DNA of 64,000 nt, from contig OZ020311.1 in the NCBI GenBank assembly GCA_963971305.1, positions 558,001 through 622,000 of the forward strand, in the 5' to 3' direction. The position numbers and the translations under genes are program-made. The notes under the pieces are model-generated. The model saw nothing but the letters and a program-made list of their open reading frames with translations. It did no database searches and was not told the origin of the DNA. Source of the stretch: Arcuatula senhousia. Its lineage: Eukaryota > Mollusca > Bivalvia > Mytilida > Mytilidae. This document shows, in pieces, positions 50,101 to 62,100 of this stretch (its first letter is position 1; every line of letters starts with the position of its first letter).

Positions 50101-53100
50101 GTTGATCACTTTTGTTCCCAATCAAAATTTTGAAATCTATAACCGTTTTTGAGTTATTTGCAAAAAACTGCCATTTACCTCTATGTTCTATTTTAGCCAC
50201 AGCGGCCATGTTTTACGACCAATCAAAAAACCCCACATCAGTTCTATACACCTAATGCTAATAAACAACTATACCAAGTTTGGTTCCATTTGGACTTAAA
50301 GTGTCAGAGGAGTTAACGTTTTCAATGTAATGAGGAAATGCTGTTAAAATGCTAAATTTTGACGTTCTAAGGGCAATAACTCCTAAAAGGAAAGGTCCTA
50401 CAACGTTGACCCTGTTACATATTTTGTAGATCTTGATGTGCTTAACAATATGCAATTTAAATTTCTCAAATATCTAGTATAGTTTTCAAGATATTGAGCT
50501 AAACAGGTGCAAAATTTGCAAAAAATTCACAAAAAGGGCAATAACTCCTACATGGGTCATTGGATTTTCTTCAAAATTTCAGGGTAGGTAGATCTTGAAG
50601 TGCTGATCACTTTTAACCTTTGCCAGAATTTTGATATCTGTAGCCGTTTTTGAGTTATTTGCAAAAAACTGCATTTTACCCCTATGTTCTATTTTTAGCC
50701 ATGGCGGCCATGTTTTACGACGAATCAAAAATCCCCACATCAGTTCTAAGCACCGAATGCTAATGAACAACCATACCAAGTTTGGTTGCAATTGGACTTA
50801 TGGTGTCAGAGGAGTTAACGTTTTAAAAAGTTTACGGACGACGGACGACGGACGGACGACGGACGACGGACGACGGACGGACGACGGACGCCAAGTGATG
50901 ACAATAGCTCACATGACCCTTCGGGTCAGGTGAGCTAAAATCATCATTTTAGGGGCCGTAACCTCTATAAGGAGTCATCTGACAACTTCGACCCTATGGA
51001 GACTTTTGTAGAGCTAAATAAGCTGAACATTTAAGCAAGCAACAGCTTTTCTCTATCTGCAATAGTTTTCTTTCTATAGGCCAAAAACATGAAAAAACAT
51101 CATTTTAGGGGCCGTAACCCCTATAAGGGGTCATCTGACAACTTCAACCCTATGGAGACTTTTGTAGAGCTAAATGAGCTGAACATTTAAGCAAGCAACA
51201 GCTTTTCTCTATCTGCAATAGTTTTCATACTATAGGGCAAAAACATGAAAAAACGCTATTTTTCACCTTTAAGGGGCTGTAACCCCTATAAGGAGTCATC
51301 TGTCAACTTGGACCAAATGGAGACTTTTGTAGAGCTTTTAATGCTGAAGCAGTAGGGTGGCATCAGATTTCATCTATCTCTTATACATGCATTTGAAAAC
51401 TGCATTTTTGGCTGGAAATTAACAGACATATAGGAAAAAAAGAGTTTCAACACCAATTATACAAAAAAATGGACAAACAATATCCATATTTTGACCAAAA
51501 ACTAATATAATATTCGTTGTAAAATTTGCAATGCATTGATGTAAAATAAAGGATATGTCACGGACTTCGTTTTTAAGGTAAGGACACGTGAACATTGCCT
51601 ATACGTGTAAAACGCAATAGAATCTAACTAAAATTGACGTTGCTTTTCTCGACGGTCAGACAGATTTTACAGTGTACAGGTAAATTTTATCGGTAACATC
51701 GTTTTTAACGTAACGTCCCACCTTAATATTTCATATAAGACTTACACCCCTCTAATACATGTTATATTTTTGTATACAAACCATTATTTACAAAAAAATA
51801 AAATACAAAATAAAACAACATGCAAAATTTTAATATTCCTAACAAAAAACATGCATTGTTTTACATACAATGGACAACATTGGCAGAATTAGTACAATTC
51901 AATTGGGGGGAGACATGGGTTACATCCTTTGAATGATAGTTATGCCCCTTTGACTACTTACTAAGACTGAGGGACATACACATGTGGGAGGTAGCGTATG
52001 TTCACGGAATTCACCAAGATCACACTCCGGCTTCACCAACGGTGCACATTTGTTATGTAACTGAAAAAATAGATAGATAAAAATTTTACAAGAAGCAAAG
52101 ATGGAAATGAATGTTTACTGATGTACAGTGAAAATACTATTGCATGTTTGCTGTGTGTCCCAATTCATGCAATTTATGGTGCTTAACAAGCATACTGTAA
52201 TATACCAAACATCAAGCCCCTGTGATGAAAAGAGGCAGAAAAAACAGATACGAATATTTTTAACAATTGCGAGCAATCTTGAAAATTGACTAAGTGGGTA
52301 AACAGGAAGTAGATGTCCGACAGATCTTATTCCAGTACTGGCATTAAAGAACCTCATACTGAAGCCATATACCACATTTCAAGTCACTATTATATGTAGT
52401 TGCTGAGAAAAATGTTACAAAAGTTATGTTGGGGACGGACAGGAGGACCGATCGAGGTGAACCAGTTTATACCCCCTCTTTTTCTTTGATTGTACGTAAA
52501 GTCTCTGACATATAAATACTTGTCAGAACAGTTTTGATAGTTAAAATCAAACCAAATAGAGTAACCTGCTGCAATAAATAATTAATGGTGAATTGCCTTA
52601 TCTTGATTTCACAACAACTTATTTCAGCCAAAAAGGTCCAGTCTGGAAAGTTATTCAAAAATCACAAACCATTTTTTATGAATCCATGAACTTCCAACAC
52701 TTACACAGTAAATAGGTTTATTTCTTTTTTCATTAACTCTTATAAAATCATAATTAGTGGATTCTGAATATTGATTTGTATATTGCAGATTGCAGATTGG
52801 TTGCTTTGAGTATGGTTGTGCCTTTTCATGTTGTTTTTTTCTGTATCAACTGACATGGTCTTCAAATGCCCTATTCATTATTGGTGCTTTTATATACAAG
52901 ACCCGGCGGTAACTAATAAATAACTTATTATTAAAGTGACACCAGCAACAGTGAATGTCTCATATGCAATTGAATATTTTGACATGTAGCTAACATAAAC
53001 AGTATCTATAAATAACTTACTGTAACATGACACCAGCGACAGTGAAGACCAGTTATGCCATTTAATGTTTTGACGGATTTCTTACATTTATCACATTTAC

Positions 53101-56100
53101 CAGGACAGTTGCCCTCAACCCAATGGTGGTTCATAACCTGAAAAAAAAGACAGTTATATTTATATTTTATTTATTAATGAAACTTAGTAAACTCTTGAGG
53201 TCTTTATGTATTTCTTTCATGTAGAGTTTCATCAAAATCCATTCCACAGTTTAGGAGCAATTGTGCTGAAAAAATATGTGTTGTGCTTGATAGATAAAAG
53301 ACAAATGGACAAATGGACAGATGTTTTACTTTTCAGAATTGTAAAGTGGTTTATTTTCGCAGATAATCTGTCTGTTTACACCATATAATGATTATTTTGC
53401 AACATTTTGTATTTTTGTAGGCAAAGAGAGAAAATAAAGTAAACTTAATTAAGAGTAATAATTAATTCAACTATTTATTGAACTTTTAAAAAGATTTTTT
53501 GGTTATTGCTACACATACATGCTGGATATCTACAAAAGTTTTGTTTTTGTATAGTGGTAGAGTATTCTGCCTAAAATTTGAGTATTAAAGCTGATCATGA
53601 GAGAATCTATGTCTTTTTTTTTTGTGAATTGGCTTCATGCTCAAAAGTTATGGCTATATGACTTTGACCTACACAGGCAAAATGTTGACTGCGTTTAACG
53701 TGCGTCTGGCTTACGTTTAACGCATGTCATCTGATGCATATTAAATTGGCGTTTCTAACCACATACGTTTGACGCACGTTAAAAATTTATTTTCGCAATA
53801 TTTTTATTTCATAATAAAACACACTAAATAAATAACTCACTAATTTCATTCATTTTAAGAAACTATACGTCTGGCGTATGGTAAACGTTTGTTTGACTCA
53901 CGTTTAAAAAAGGTACGTCTGACGTATATTTTGACAATTATTTGAGGTACATTTACTGTACAGCGGTTAGAAACATATGTTTAACATACGTATATACACT
54001 ACGTCAGATGCATGTTTTTACAAACGTATGTCAGAGGTATGTCTAAATTTTGCCTGTGTATAAACTAGAGCATTTCTGATGAGTTGCTAGTTAACTACTG
54101 AGAATAATTACACTCAAAGTTCAAGCTTCAACATTCATAAATCAAAACCATAACATTATCATTTGAAAAAATAAAATCTTTTTAATAAAAGTAAATGGAA
54201 AATATGTTGTTGTCCTTTTTCTTCTTTTTAATAGTAAAATTATATTGTCATATGCATAAAAAAGAAATTTCTTACAATACATTTAATTACCTGTGAAGTT
54301 TTTTTAGATTTGACATATGTAGTAATACACAATACATTTAATTACCTGTGAAGTTTTTTTAGATTTGACATATGTAGTAATACAACTAGCAGGAGCTCGC
54401 TGTACACATCTTTCATGAACTGTATATTTACAAACTGAAAACAGAAAAATCTGTCATAGTCAAAATGGCCAGCTTTTATGACAAGAAGTAGGTGAGCGAC
54501 AGACTAGAAATTAAATCCCATATCATGAAACCCCGCTCTGATGCTAAATACAAAATATCAAGTGGCTCTGTTAAGTAGTTACTGAGAAAACATTTAAAAA
54601 AATTTGTTTTCCCCCCCCCCTGGATTTTTTACTTTGTGAAATCGGGCCATATGTGAAAATCATCAGATAAAGTACATGTACAACCTACTTTTGGCACCTT
54701 GTTAGGAAATCTCTCATTAAAAATCAATCCCTTCAGAAGATAAGAAATCTGTTACAAAATTGTGAACAGACAAAAAGGCAAAAATATAGCCACCTTTCTT
54801 ATAATTGTTAGTATGAAAAATGTTTGCTGAAGAATCAAGTAGAACTGATAGAAAGCTCACTGCTGATACCCCTGCTTTAAGTCCGACATTTAATAAAGTT
54901 AGTAAAATCTTGAGGCCTTTATGAATTTCTTTCATGTAAAGTTTCACCAAAATCCATTTCACAGTTTAAGAGCAATTGTTCTGACAAAATATGTGTTGTG
55001 CTTGATAGATAAAAGTCAAATGGACAGGATGTTTTACTCTTCTGTACCGTATAGTGGTTTATTTTCACAGGGGGAAATTTTCATGGTTTTTTTTATTATA
55101 AGGTATGTACAAATATTTGGCTGGTTTTATTTTAGTGGTTTGTGAATGGATATTTTCACAAGATTTATTTTAACATTTTCCACTGAACTCAGGAAAATAA
55201 GCAAAAATTAAACCATCGGTTTAAGCTATGCGGTTTATCCACTCCAAGATTTGTATGTAAGGGTATAAGTAAGTCATATTTTTCACACACTTACATGTAC
55301 AACACAACCCTTGTTTCCCAAGTCCCATCAACATATTTAGACACATATTACAGTAAGCTGGTACAGATACTTACATGTACAACACAACCCTTGTTTCCCA
55401 AGTCCCATCAACATATTTAGACACATGTTACAGTAAGCTGGTACAGATACTTACATGTACAACACAACCCTTGTTTCCCAAGTCCCATCAACATATTTAG
55501 ACACATGTTACAGTAAGCTGGTACAGATACTTACATGTACAACACAACCCTTGTTTCCCAAGTCCCATCAACATATTTAGACACATATTACAGTAAGCTG
55601 GTTTCCCAAAATGTTTCAATCTCCACACATGAGTACCATCATCTTGAACATTCTACAAAAAAGAATACAACATTACCTCACAAAGACAGGAAGGATCCAT
55701 TGCCAAAGAATCTTTTTCCATATTGGATGGATTTGGGAAATCCTCAAAAGGTAATAATTACTGTACACAATTTCAGATCTGTCATGTCTGTAAGACTTAT
55801 ATTTTGGAGTTTAAGACTGCACAAAAAATTGTGAACAGATGGACAGACAGACAGAAGTTAAAGCTTCCACATTCTTGATGGGGGCTGAAATAAAGTGATT
55901 TTTGTATTGTTTTTCTTTACTGCTTTTAACCAATTCAATCCCAAACAAGTCATTAGCAACACCAGGGATTTGTTATTACAGACAGGAACTGCTTACCTAC
56001 ATGTATCTTGAACACATGCTTTCCCTTTTCTTTTATAAGAATATTTCATTGCTGACTTCAGCCTAGTTTAGCTTTTGTGTTTTATCCATAGTTTCATTGT

Positions 56101-59100
56101 ATTCCATGTCACCTGTTTTTTTCTTAGTTTTCATTGACTTTGATAATGAAATTTCCCTTAGGTTACCTTAAGATATTAATATCCTGATTTTATTTTGTAT
56201 ATCTTACATTATCTAGCCCTAGTAAGACCAGTAATGGTATGGTTGTCATCCCCCCTCTCTTCCACTCTTCTAGTGTCACTGTACCGTCAGAGTCATAGTC
56301 AATTTCTATCATCATGTCTTGTAATATCTGGAAATAAAACAATACATGTTTTAGTAACTCAGTTAAGCAGACTCTTCGTTTTTTGGACCTTACACAATTA
56401 CTGCCAGACTGACATGTCCATTGAAAGTTCCCCAAAAAAACAGAGTCAATTGACTATTTTCTGCTGGTTAACATTTCACGATGACTGAGTTAAGTCAGTG
56501 GGAACAAGTTCAAAAATTGAGCAAAATGTCTTTGGCTATCACCAGCCAAATTGCCAAATATTTACAAAAAATTTAATGGGTTTACATGTAATCTAAATCT
56601 TCAAATTCTCAAATGTTAGTAGATCTCTGAGTAAATGATCAGATTTGTACCCTTTACAGTTTTCATTTTATCATTTACAAAACATGGACTCACATCTTGC
56701 TGAAATCATACATTGCAGTGTGTCATGATATTTACCTAATGTTGAAAAACAGTCTTACAATACTTCTTAACAAAATCCAATAGGCAGTTTCCTTACAAAT
56801 GCTTTCACAAAGTAAATGTGAGGCAGACATTCAGACGGGGACCAAATCCAGGTCCCTACCTTACCAAGCAGCATGGCACAAAATTTAGTCAACTGGAAAA
56901 ATCCAATGCCAAATGACAAACTTATTTTAGAAATTTTTGCATGGTTTAATTAGTTCAGATCAAAATTTATATGGGAGGGGGCACACTTTGTTTGAGACCA
57001 ACAACCCCCATCCCCCCCACCCCCACTCACAAACATAACAAATAAAAAAAATATCACACCCGCAATAAAATGCTTTTAACCCCATCCCCCCCCCCCCCCC
57101 CCCAAAGAGAAAAAAAAAATAAAATGCATTCCCTTACCATGTCAATTTAAATGGAACAGCCCTCAGATGAAACATATTTCCTAATGATCCTATATATAAT
57201 CTCTTCATAATACACTGATTACAAATATTAATCCTAATTTTACATTGATGTGAACAAGGAATATAATCTTCAATTTCAATTACCATCAAAAGGAATTCAG
57301 ATGAAAGGTTTATGTTGTGTTTCCATTATGGAAAGTTTCAAATTAGATTATATTAATTGAAGTTGAAAATCTATTGGCTAGTAATTTTTATCTGATTCTA
57401 ATTAGATATTACAAAGTGTTTTGCCTTTTTGCACTAAACAAAGTTACCCTTTTTGCACTGGCATCAAAAAGTAAACAAACCACGAATTTCAAACCAATAT
57501 CAGTACAAAACATGTCATAAATATTGATGTTAGCTGGTTTTCAACGTAAATTTCAATATTTTCTGGACATAAAATACTAATAAACTTGTTTGAAGATCCA
57601 TATTCAATATATTTAGATGTTTAGGCAAAAAAATATAGTTTTGTTTCCTGCTACCCAACCTATCCTATTTTTTTTAGGGGGGCACCTTTACTTTAACATC
57701 CTTTTGACATTTTGGCAGAGTTACTGTCATGACCATTGAAAGTCTAAATTATTTCCCTTTTGACTCTAAGTAAATTATTTTTTTAAATAAAACCGAGCCT
57801 ATTTTTGTACACATGGTATCAGGGAAAGACGCTTGTATTTTGTTTTGGCCTTAAGTAAAACTAGAAACTATGTCTATGAGGTAACAGCTGGCTCATCAAT
57901 ACTGCACATTATCCATAAAAGTAATTATGAAACGAACCAAAGAAAATATATATTTTTGTTTTTGAACTGAACCAATGTAAAAATTAGTTTTGTTTTTAAA
58001 CCCCTCCCCTAACATCGCGAAATTCTAATTTCAAAGGGTCATTACAACCAAAATGATTTGAATATCTTAATTTCCAGGCATATTATATATTTGTAGTGCT
58101 AATACCTAGTTATGTAACATTCTGTTGAGTATTTCTAGAGAAATAACTCACAATGACAGACTGACAGACAGACAGGACAAAAACAATGACTCCCTACAAC
58201 AAATGAGTCTTTAAAAACAGAGCCAAACAAATGCATAAACTCTTCTTGTTTTCATTGTCAAAGTCATATTAACTTTATTAGAGAAGTTAGATTCCTGCTT
58301 GATAAATTACCTATGGCCAAATTGGTTAAATTAGATATGACCTTTGTTGCTACTGTGGATTCATTTATTTTCGTGGATACCAATTTTCTTGGTTTGTTGA
58401 AAAAGGATCAGTTCGTGGATTCTTAATTTTGTGGTTCTGATGTCTCCAGCATACAGATCAATGTTAAATTTCCTATTCGTTGGGTATCAAATTTCGTGGA
58501 TGAAGGCTACCCACAAAAACCTAGAAAATTGATACCCCACGAATAATAACGAAACCACAGTATTTATATCTTATTATAACGATCACCTTTGAAATTCAAA
58601 GATATTCCTAAATAAAGTACACATGGTAAACAAGTCAACAAACTTCAGACGATCTTTAATCTTTATCTAAGGTTAATGACTTTATAAGAAGACAGTACCA
58701 AGTTCATTCATTGATCCCTCTCTCTAAGAAATCTGAGGTTCCTTCGGTACTTTGTTTTTAAACTTGACAAAATCAATAGTTCCATGGTGGTCGAGTGTAT
58801 ACAAATATCTTTACTTCAACTCTCTGTTTGTCAGGAGTTAAAAAATAATAGGATTTCAAATGATAATTCAAATAAACAGTATTATATGATCACAAACACA
58901 ATTTGTATAGTGGCAGAACAAACTGAAGTGAAATATTAAAAGATTGTTGAACTTTACAAGATTTTTTATAGGTTCTTCCATGCTCTGCTACTTAACTACA
59001 AAATCAATTGTTTTCAGATGGAATCTTATTTGTGTCTTGAAGTTAGTTTGTTGAATTAAAGAATAAATAGGACTTTAAATTGATACCTCATATAATATAT

Positions 59101-62100
59101 TTGCAAAGTTGCATAACAAACTCAAGCATAAATTTAGGTTGATGAACTTGTCTTTAAGAAATTTTAGATCTAAAGTTTTATTAGAAAAGCTTTTTTCCTA
59201 CTTTGTAATTATTAATGGTTGACCAACTATTTTAAGAATAATAACTAATTACAAGCACAAATCTGTCACTCAAAACAAAATATTTGTAATGACTGGAAAA
59301 CATGACAAATTGAAGAACCTTGGTATTCACTTTGTAGTAAAGTGTAACATTTTGATTGGATAAATTATGATCATGTGACAACAAGCTTAAATAACAGGTT
59401 TTTAAAAAAAAATTGTTACTTTCTGATTGGATAATTCATGATCATGTGACTACAATCTTACAGGTTTTAATTCTGACACGTCCCATCCTAGATATTCAGC
59501 GACAGACATCATCTGGTTAACGATACAGTCAAGCTCCTGTTCAATATAAAATAAAGATAGATTACTTCATGGTTGTACAGCAGTTCATAAAGTATCAAAA
59601 GATTTATCAAAGAGGTATAAACTGCGAAATGTCCAAGATATCAAGCATACAACAAGAACGTGTCCAAGAGACATTAAATGCCCTGCCTTCAAGGAAAAGT
59701 TACGTAAACCTGAAGGAAGAACAGACAAACAGACCTTAATGTTAAATGCTTTCTTTGATCATAAGTATGTGAAAACAATCATTTGTTATGACATTAGTAT
59801 GTGTTTGTTTGAATTTGAAACTTAATGTTGTTTAATTTTAATTCATGATTTCTCAAGTTTGTTTTAAAAAAGCTTTTCATCAATTTTCCTGCTCTTTTTG
59901 TGTGTTCTTATATATGTACTTTTGAGTCCTTATTTGATCTTAGCTTTATGGTAATGTCTCCAAATATCACCTATTTTCTGTGTTGCATATGTTTGTGTTT
60001 ACTGGTTTTGTCTTTCTGATATATAAAATGACTAAATTGGTTCTTTTTTTTGCTTTTTTATAACCATATGGGCCCTTTAGCAACATGACAGGTGTGCTAT
60101 AGCATACAGGAACCGCTTACTCTTCTTGAGCACATGAGTTCACTGTCCTTACATCTTGAGTCTGTGTTGTAGATTGCTATACGATTGTGTATTTTGCTTG
60201 TTTTATTTTGTTTGTTTCTTCCTGCTGTTATTGTTTGTGTTCACTAGTTTAATCTTTGCCCTTTCAGGTTTTTGACATTCTAATATGGTTTGTTGTCTGA
60301 TCCCTCTTCATTCCATACAATAATATAGATTCAAACTTACACTACTGTCCAGCAATCCATTACCATCAGTGTCATATAACCGAAACATGACTGAAAAAAA
60401 AATGAATTCAGTTAAAATCAAACAATTTGTTTCTGATGTTTTGGATTTGTTTTTTTTTTTTAAGTAATTTTTTAAGCATTTTATTCAGTTGCATTTGGTT
60501 GGGTTGTTTTTTAAATTTGGTTGTGTTTTGAATCAGGGTTTGTGACAATCATCGTGCATTTTTATATAATGAATTTTCATGGGAGGTAATAAATGTTTTA
60601 ACCACCTTTTCAGCTGCTCCCTTAACATGAGTGGTTACAGAGTGACATAAAAGACATTATTGCTAAAATTAATATGGAGTAGGCATTGCCTAAATGCGAG
60701 CATAGCCTGAAAATATGTGAAAAAATAAAAACTGATGTGTAAAATGACAAAATTCATAAGTTTATTTGCTAAACAAGTTTTCCCATTTCTAACAATCTTT
60801 TTCATATATATTTTTTATTCATATTTTGTTCTAAATGTCGACATTCAGGGCTATCACTATCATTTAATTTCCAATATTTACGTTTGCTTATTTTGGGGCG
60901 AGATGGTATAGGGCGATTAAGCCACGAGACACGTTAGTTTTGTACGTGCATATAACCAAGACGAAACGAGCAGCTTATGTGTATTTATTATTTTAAGAAT
61001 ATTATTTTCTTGTAAAAACGCAATTTATCATTTTTTTAAGCATTATTTCTTTTCTTATTATATTAACATTCACTCCGGCCCTGTAAAAATAATAACCCTT
61101 TCAGGACCAAAAAAAATCTAAATCAGCATTAGCAAATTTCTCGCGGAAACAAATACCATAGAGCTCTCCGCTCGTGCGGGCCCGCTTGTGAGCTATGCTC
61201 GCTATAAAACTTTTTATGAAAATTTGATGAAGCTGGATCAATTTTATACACAAGAGGCTCCCAGGAGCCTAAATCGCTCACCTGGTCTTGATGTAAACCC
61301 TATATTTTGTAGAGCTAAATGAGCTGAACATTTAAGCAAGCAACAGTTTTTTCTTTATCTACTATAGTTTTCATTCTAAAGGCCAAAAACACGAAAAAAC
61401 GTTATTTTAGGGGCCGTAACCCCTATAAGGGGTCATCTGACAACTTCAACCCTATGGAAACTTTTGTAGAGCTTTATGCGCTGAACATTTAAGCAAGCAA
61501 CAGCTTTTCTATATCTGCTATAGTTTTCATTCTAAAGGCCAAAAACATGAAAAAGCTTATTTTAGGGGCCGTAACCCCTATTAAGGGTCATCAGACGACT
61601 TCAATCCTATGGAGACTTTTGTAGAGCTAAATGAGCTGAACATTTAAGCAAGCAACAGCTTTTCTCTATCTGCTATAGTTTTCTTTCTATAGGCCAAAAA
61701 CATTATTTTAGGGGCCGTAACCCCTATAAGGGGTCATCTGACAACTTTGACCCTAAGGAGACTTTTGTACAGCTAAATGAGCTGAACATTTAAGCAAGCA
61801 ACAGCTTTTCTCTATCTGCAATAGTTTTCTTTCTATAGGCCAAAAACATGAAAAAACATCATTTTAGGGGCCGTAACCCCTATAAGGGGTCATCTGACAA
61901 CTTCGACCCTATGGATACTTTTGTAGAGCTAAATGAGCTGAACATTTAAGCAAGCAACAGCTTTTCTATATCTGCAATAGTTTTCATACTATAGGGCAAA
62001 AACATGAAAAAACGCTATTTTTCACCTTTAAGGGGCTGTAACCCCTATAAGGGGTCATCTGACAACTTGGACCAAATGGAGACTTTTGTAGAGCTTTTAA

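Larger units (their letters stand above)
47635..51398 (+). mobile_element. Tandem-core element C, outer copy of a nest
   Basis: 5' hairpin AGGCTCCCAGGAGCCT then AAATCGCTCACCTGG; about eight units of 150-160 bp (GAACATTTAAGCAAGCAAC) to 48855, interrupted by a second element (48857-50938), then about three more units to 51398. The usual 3' microsatellite and hairpin are missing; the copy ends inside text that continues in the relative at 61248-62418. The word CGTAACCCCTATAAGGGG in each unit is itself a small palindrome. Confidence 0.8.

Noticed and set aside
50631..50933. 100-codon plus-strand frame ending in a D-G-R-T-T repeat
   Set aside because: The repeat comes from the GACGGACGACGG microsatellite of element C2.
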